Of a DNA stretch of 64,000 bases, positions 59,651 to 64,000 are shown piece by piece; positions within the stretch are counted from its first letter, which is position 1; the number at the start of each line of letters is the position of its first letter. The translations under genes were made by a program, and so were the position numbers. The DNA lies in NCBI GenBank assembly GCA_016293615.1, contig JAEDDX010000004.1, positions 16,636 through 80,635 on the forward strand, read 5' to 3'. The notes below the pieces were generated by a model. That model was not told where the DNA came from. It made no database searches and saw nothing but the letters and a program-made list of their open reading frames with translations. Source of the stretch: Acetatifactor sp. GTDB lineage: Bacteria; Bacillota; Clostridia; Lachnospirales; Lachnospiraceae.

Positions 59651-59679
59651 AATATAGCACAACGATTGTGTTTTGGCAA
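59651..59679 (-). promoter_or_regulatory. Promoter of tRNA-Leu
   Basis: TTGCCA, 17 bases, TATATT on the minus strand; start near 59644, 20 bases before the tRNA. Confidence 0.82.
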
Positions 59680-59686
59680 GTATTTT

Positions 59687-60718
59687 CTATCGGTACTCCA
59701 TGCTGATGCGGATGTCGTTGCCGCTCACACTCACATGGGCGATGCTGCCCACCACAAGCGGCATCATCGGAGGGAGATGCCCAAGGTCGATATCCATGAT
59801 GACAGGCACATTCAGCTTTCCTGCCGCTGCAAGCACCGCGCCGTAAGCATCCAGATCAAACATCGGCTCTCCGTTTAAGGGGCGCCCGATCAAAAAGCCC
59901 TTCACATAGCGAAACCACCCTGCCTGCTCCATCTGCCACATCGCTCTCCTGATCGAGAAGACATTCAGATCACAGGCCTCCAGCATCCAGATGAAGCCGT
60001 CCTCCCTGTACCGCTCCAGAAAGTCCGCCGTCCTGTCAAAGCGTGTGCCGAGCAGTGTTACCAGACAGTCCATGCAGCCTCCGATCAATCGACCGGTGAA
60101 GTCAACAGTTCTGTCCGTCTCCTCCATGCCGATAAAGGTGCGAAGCTGCAGAGGTTCCGTGACATGATACGGCGCCAGAGGATGCTCCTCGTCCCTGTTT
60201 TTCTCCTTCTCCCACAAACCGTAGCCGGACACCGTCCGGGTCCTGCCGGTCACGATGTCAAGCGCATCCTGCAGGGAAGGATGCCAGGGCTGTGTGCCGA
60301 AGGTCGACGCACAGGGCGCATACACTGCCGCCGTGTCCGCAAGGGTCGCCAGCAGATAGATCAGGTTGGTATTGTCCGAATACCCCATAAACCACTTCGG
60401 CTGATTCTGAGCCAGCGCCTCAAAATCCACATAGGGCAAAATCTCACACATCAGTTCTCCGCCGCCGACCGAAAACAGACAGTCAGCGTCGGAGGAAAAC
60501 ATCGCATTGACTTCCTCCGCGCATTTTTGCGGCGTATTGCTGATGCCAACGCCCTCACTCGCAAAGCAGTTCGGTCCCACCAGGGTCTGATAGCCTTTCT
60601 CTTCAAACACCTCCAGCGCATGCAAAAACATTGCGCGGTAAGGCTGTATCGCACATCCGAAGGAGGGCGCCAGAAAGCCGATGGTTCCGTTTTTAGGTAA
60701 AAATTCAGGGTACCGCAT
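59687..60718 (-). CDS. S66 family peptidase (LD-carboxypeptidase/MccF-like)
   Basis: A 343-residue serine peptidase with the nucleophile in WFMGYSDNTNL near residue 113, the glutamate in WMLEACDLN and the histidine in DLGHLPPMMP, the Ser-Glu-His set of family S66. Members trim muropeptides or inactivate microcin-like aminoacyl nucleotides. It lies 22 bases after lysA, so a role in recycling the diaminopimelate-containing wall peptide is plausible but inferred. Confidence 0.88.
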   Translation of the reverse strand: MRYPEFLPKNGTIGFLAPSFGCAIQPYRAMFLHALEVFEEKGYQTLVGPNCFASEGVGISNTPQKCAEEVNAMFSSDADCLFSVGGGELMCEILPYVDFEALAQNQPKWFMGYSDNTNLIYLLATLADTAAVYAPCASTFGTQPWHPSLQDALDIVTGRTRTVSGYGLWEKEKNRDEEHPLAPYHVTEPLQLRTFIGMEETDRTVDFTGRLIGGCMDCLVTLLGTRFDRTADFLERYREDGFIWMLEACDLNVFSIRRAMWQMEQAGWFRYVKGFLIGRPLNGEPMFDLDAYGAVLAAAGKLNVPVIMDIDLGHLPPMMPLVVGSIAHVSVSGNDIRISMEYR

Positions 60719-60739
60719 ATGATATCCTCCTATTGTGCC

Positions 60740-62017
60740 TTACTGCTTCGGGAATAACCTGTCGTAAATATCCAGCCCGTCAAAGGTTGCAAAATAATCT
60801 CTGGGCGTCTCAGCACGGCGGATCAGCTGCACACTGCCGTCCTCCTTAAGCAGAAGCTCCGCGGACTTAAGCTTACCGTTGTAGTTGTAGCCCATCGCAA
60901 AACCGTGCGCGCCGGTATCGTGAATCGCAATATAATCACCGACTGCAATCTCGGGAAGCATACGGTCGATTGCGAACTTATCGTTGTTTTCACACAGAGA
61001 ACCGACCACATCATACTTATGGTCGCAGGGCTCATTTTCCTTGCCCAGAACAGTGATGTGATGATACGCGCCGTACATCGCGGGACGCATCAGATTGACT
61101 GCGCAGGCATCCACGCCGATATACTCCTTATGCGTATGCTTCTCATGAATGGCCTTAGTCACAAGATGCCCGTAAGGCGCCATCATGAAACGACCGAGCT
61201 CGGTATAGATCGCGACATCACCCATACCGGCAGGCACAAGCACCTCCTCGTACACCTTTCTCACCGCATCGCCGATGACCCTGATGTCATTGGGCGTCTG
61301 GTCGGGTCTGTAAGGGATACCGATTCCGCCCGAAAGATTGATGAACGCAATGTGTGCGCCGGTCTGTTCTTTGAGCTTCACAGCCAGTTCAAACAGCTGC
61401 TTTGCCAGAGTAGGATAATACTCGTTCGTCACGGTATTGCTTGCCAGGAAGGAGTGAATCCCGAAGTGCTCCACGCCCTTCTCCTTCAGCACACGGAAGC
61501 CCTCGAACATCTGCTCCGTGGTAAAGCCGTACTTTGCATCGCCCGGGTTATCCATGATGTCGGTTCCGAGCGAAAAATACCCGCCGGGATTAAAACGGCA
61601 GCTCAGCGTCTTCGGCAGATAGCCCAGCGTCTTCTCCAGAAACGCAATGTGTGTAAAATCATCCAGATTGATGGTGGCGCCGATCTCCTCCGCGTAAGCG
61701 AACTCCTCTGCGGGCGTATCGTTGGAGGAGAACATAATATCCTCTCCCTTCACGCCCATTGCGTGGGAAAGCATCAGCTCTGTCATGGAAGAACAGTCAC
61801 AGCCGCAGCCGTAGTCTCTCAAAATATCGATCAGATAGGGGTTGGGGGTTGCCTTAACCGCGAAAAACTCCTTATACCCGGGATTCCAGGAAAAGGCTTC
61901 CTTCAAAGCCCGCGCATTCTCTCTGATTCCCTTCTCATCATAAATGTGAAAGGGCGTGGGATATGTCTTTACGATCTCTTCGATCATTTCTTTGGTTACA
62001 AACGCTTTCTTTTCCAT
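60740..62017 (-). CDS. lysA: Diaminopimelate decarboxylase
   Basis: Last step of lysine synthesis, a PLP enzyme of fold III. The 425-residue protein has the PLP lysine in EFFAVKATPNPYLIDIL near residue 54, the HFGIHSFLASN region and the C-terminal ALGRFMMAP-like ELGRFMMAPYGHL and IHDTGAHGFAMGYNYN. It follows ddh by 65 bases in one cluster, making the two-step dehydrogenase-decarboxylase route from tetrahydrodipicolinate to lysine. Confidence 0.93.
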   Translation of the reverse strand: MEKKAFVTKEMIEEIVKTYPTPFHIYDEKGIRENARALKEAFSWNPGYKEFFAVKATPNPYLIDILRDYGCGCDCSSMTELMLSHAMGVKGEDIMFSSNDTPAEEFAYAEEIGATINLDDFTHIAFLEKTLGYLPKTLSCRFNPGGYFSLGTDIMDNPGDAKYGFTTEQMFEGFRVLKEKGVEHFGIHSFLASNTVTNEYYPTLAKQLFELAVKLKEQTGAHIAFINLSGGIGIPYRPDQTPNDIRVIGDAVRKVYEEVLVPAGMGDVAIYTELGRFMMAPYGHLVTKAIHEKHTHKEYIGVDACAVNLMRPAMYGAYHHITVLGKENEPCDHKYDVVGSLCENNDKFAIDRMLPEIAVGDYIAIHDTGAHGFAMGYNYNGKLKSAELLLKEDGSVQLIRRAETPRDYFATFDGLDIYDRLFPKQ

Positions 62018-62082
62018 TGTTACTCTACTTCTCTCCTGTATTGGTTCAAAACATCAGCTTCCGTTGCGCAGGACCCTGCGGC

Positions 62083-63060
62083 TTACAAAAGCTTCGCACG
62101 CATCTCCTCAGGCGTCATGGTGCTGAGATAAGCGGGTGCCACATCAAATACGGTCTTACAGCCCTTCAGACCTTCGCAGTTCATGCGGTATACGGCTCTC
62201 GCGTACGCCACGATGACACAGGCGGTGAATTCAGGGTTGGAATCCAGCGTCAGCTTGTACTCTATGACATGATTGTTCTCTCCGTTTAAGCCGGTCTTAC
62301 CGGTTCGAAACACCATTCCGCCGTGAGGAATGCCTGCGTGGTCGCGCTGCAGTTCCTCCTCGGTGATGAAATGCACGGTGGTGTCATAATCTGCGAAATA
62401 GTTGGGCATCGTCTTGATCTCGTTCTCGATCCGGGCCTTATCCGCGCCCTCCTTTGCAACGACAAAACACTCTCTGGTATGCTTCTGTCTGGTGGTCAGT
62501 TCAGGATTCTCACAGTTGCGCACACTCTCCAGCGCTGCCTCCACGGGAACCGTATACTGCTTCGCATCCTGAACGCCGGGGATTCTGCGGATCGCATCGG
62601 AATGCCCCTGGCTGACACCCTTGCCCCAGAAGGTATAATCCTTACCGTCGCGCAGGATACAGTTCGCATACAGTCTGTTCAGGGAAAACATACCGGGATC
62701 CCAGCCTGCGGAGATCAAAGCGGTATGACCGTTCTCCTGCGCTGCCTTGTCCACATTTGCAAAATGCTCCGGAATCTTCGCATGCGTGTCAAAGCTGTCG
62801 ATGACATTGAAATACTTCGCATACTCTGCGGTCTGCTTCGGCAGATCCGTTGCGGAACCGCCGCAGAGAATCAGCACATCGATCTCATCCTTTTTTGCAG
62901 GCAGCTCGTCTGCGGAGTAAACAGCCGCGCCGGTCAGCGTCTTCACTGTCCCGGGGTCGCGCCTGGTATACACGCCCACAAGCTCCATATCCTCATTCTG
63001 ACGAATCGCACATTCGATTCCTCTTCCCAGATTACCATACCCCAAAATTGCAACTCTCAT
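62083..63060 (-). CDS. ddh: meso-Diaminopimelate D-dehydrogenase
   Basis: NADPH-dependent enzyme converting tetrahydrodipicolinate directly to meso-diaminopimelate. The 325-residue protein has the dinucleotide motif VAILGYGNLGRGIE at the start, FNVIDSFDTHAKIP, SAGWDPGMFSLNR and GVSQGHSDAIRRIPGV, all hallmarks of Ddh. Followed by lysA. The product also feeds peptidoglycan. Confidence 0.95.
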   Translation of the reverse strand: MRVAILGYGNLGRGIECAIRQNEDMELVGVYTRRDPGTVKTLTGAAVYSADELPAKKDEIDVLILCGGSATDLPKQTAEYAKYFNVIDSFDTHAKIPEHFANVDKAAQENGHTALISAGWDPGMFSLNRLYANCILRDGKDYTFWGKGVSQGHSDAIRRIPGVQDAKQYTVPVEAALESVRNCENPELTTRQKHTRECFVVAKEGADKARIENEIKTMPNYFADYDTTVHFITEEELQRDHAGIPHGGMVFRTGKTGLNGENNHVIEYKLTLDSNPEFTACVIVAYARAVYRMNCEGLKGCKTVFDVAPAYLSTMTPEEMRAKLL

Positions 63061-63144
63061 TGTTTTCTTCCCTCGTTTTCTTTCTTATTTTCCCGGAAAA
63101 AATCTTCTTCCGGCGTGTCTGTCTGACACCTATCTGTCAAAGGC

Positions 63145-63978
63145 TTACGCCTTCAATCTGCTCAATTCGATCTCATTGCGCATCGCGTCCTTAAAGACTG
63201 CCACGAAATTCTTCTGCGCACTGTACAGGCAGGTATCCTGCGCCGTCCGTGCGATCTCACCGGTAAGTACATACTCGGAATCAATGATCAGACGAATCTG
63301 ACTGCCGTGCGTATTCTGACCGTTCTCCGAAGCCTCCTTCGCCGCCTCACACCGGGCGTCTGCCGCCTTCGGCTGTTCCTCCACAGGCTCCATGTTCTCA
63401 TCCACGAACCTTGCCGGGGTCTGATATGCCTCATACAGCAAAATACCCTTTCGAAGCTGCGGCTCCTCTGCAAACAGTGTATCCGCATCCCGGGTGATCA
63501 AAACGACCTTCTTGCCGTTTTGTACCGCCAGCCCAAGTTCTTCTTTCCAGAGCGCCAGAAAACTTCTCTCCGCTGAGAAATAAATGCGCCTCTGCGCTCC
63601 GAGCAGCATGTGATGCAGCTTGTCACAGATGTGGCTGTAGCCCTCCACCGTGATATACCCTTCCGTCTCCGCCACCTTCTTCGGACTGTTTGCCACCAGA
63701 AGCTCCTGTTCCTTCTTCAGAAAACGGATGCGATTGTCACAAAACTCACTCAGGGCAACGGCCACATACCGCGTGGACGGTCCCTCACAGACATAAGCAG
63801 CACCGTGCTCCACCAAAGCCGCGAGACCATTGTAGACATTCGACCTCGAGATACCGGTCAGCTTCGAGACTTCATACCCTGTCAACTGCTCATTTTTCAG
63901 CAGACACAGATAGATTACCGCTTCCTGCCGTCCCAGACCGAACAGCAGAAGTTTCTCAATGAATGATGACTCTTCCAT
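63145..63978 (-). CDS. TrmB-type transcriptional regulator
   Basis: A 277-residue regulator. Residues 1-75 are a winged helix (LLLFGLGRQEAVIYLCLLKN, LTGISRSNVYNGLAALVEHG), and the rest resembles the TrmB effector domain with a phospholipase D-like fold (LGAQRRIYFSAERSF). AAGGAGG lies before the ATG. It lies 84 bases ahead of ddh on the same strand, which suggests it may govern the ddh-lysA genes or be cotranscribed; TrmB proteins usually sense sugars, so the ligand is open. Confidence 0.88.
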   Translation of the reverse strand: MEESSFIEKLLLFGLGRQEAVIYLCLLKNEQLTGYEVSKLTGISRSNVYNGLAALVEHGAAYVCEGPSTRYVAVALSEFCDNRIRFLKKEQELLVANSPKKVAETEGYITVEGYSHICDKLHHMLLGAQRRIYFSAERSFLALWKEELGLAVQNGKKVVLITRDADTLFAEEPQLRKGILLYEAYQTPARFVDENMEPVEEQPKAADARCEAAKEASENGQNTHGSQIRLIIDSEYVLTGEIARTAQDTCLYSAQKNFVAVFKDAMRNEIELSRLKA

Positions 63979-64000
63979 TCGATCCTCCTTGGGTGACTAC

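Overview
The window reads as core chromosome of a Gram-positive anaerobe of the class Clostridia, most likely family Lachnospiraceae. This is inferred from gene order (ylxM-ffh-rpsP-khpA-rimM-trmD, rplS-lepB-rbgA-lepB-rnhB-yraN, yceD-rpmF, plsX-acpP-rnc-smc-ftsY, pta-ackA), from the diaminopimelate dehydrogenase route to lysine, from purine-rich Shine-Dalgarno sites and from near-consensus sigma-A promoters with 17-base spacers. No species can be named from the sequence alone. Most genes lie on the minus strand.

Region by region. 1-1.8 kb: a VWA protein (cut by the window edge) and its MoxR-type AAA ATPase. 1.9-2.8 kb: metF on the plus strand. 2.9-7.3 kb: an operon of DUF512 protein, der, plsY and gpsA, divergent from prs (7.4-8.6 kb) through a shared promoter region. 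8.7-12.2 kb: a two-component system with an unusually large sensor. 12.3-16.4 kb: pgeF, yraN, rnhB, two signal peptidases and rbgA. 16.5-23.2 kb: ribosome and secretion genes (rplS, trmD, rimM, khpA, rpsP, ffh, ylxM), with a membrane glycosyltransferase-like gene inserted and trmD fused to an acetyltransferase domain. 23.3-31 kb: a visibly more AT-rich accessory island holding a decayed IS3-type element, an adenylation gene cut off by it, two ABC exporters, a small membrane protein, a CMP-sugar synthetase-like protein, a DUF115 protein and a gene-poor stretch with fragments. 31-43.2 kb: yitT, ilvA, ftsY, smc, rnc, acpP, plsX, rpmF, yceD, ackA and pta. 43.3-47.3 kb: tmcAL flanked on both sides by more than 1 kb of repeat-filled DNA without clear genes. 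47.3-54.9 kb: UPF0210/ACT pair, metallo-hydrolase, coaE, polA, a zinc-finger membrane protein and metY. 55.1-57.4 kb: a polar amino acid ABC importer whose binding protein is circularly permuted. 57.5-64 kb: a DRE-TIM aldolase-like protein, a CPBP protease, tRNA-Leu, an S66 peptidase, lysA, ddh and a TrmB-type regulator.

Physiologically the window covers phospholipid start-up (PlsX/PlsY/GpsA/ACP), protein export and ribosome assembly (Ffh, FtsY, signal peptidases, Der, RbgA), acetate fermentation (Pta/AckA with a catabolite-control site in the leader), one-carbon and sulfur amino acid metabolism (MetF, MetY) and lysine/peptidoglycan precursor supply (Ddh, LysA). The most noteworthy items are the circularly permuted binding protein, the TrmD-acetyltransferase fusion, the decaying accessory island and the hierarchical tandem repeats around tmcAL.
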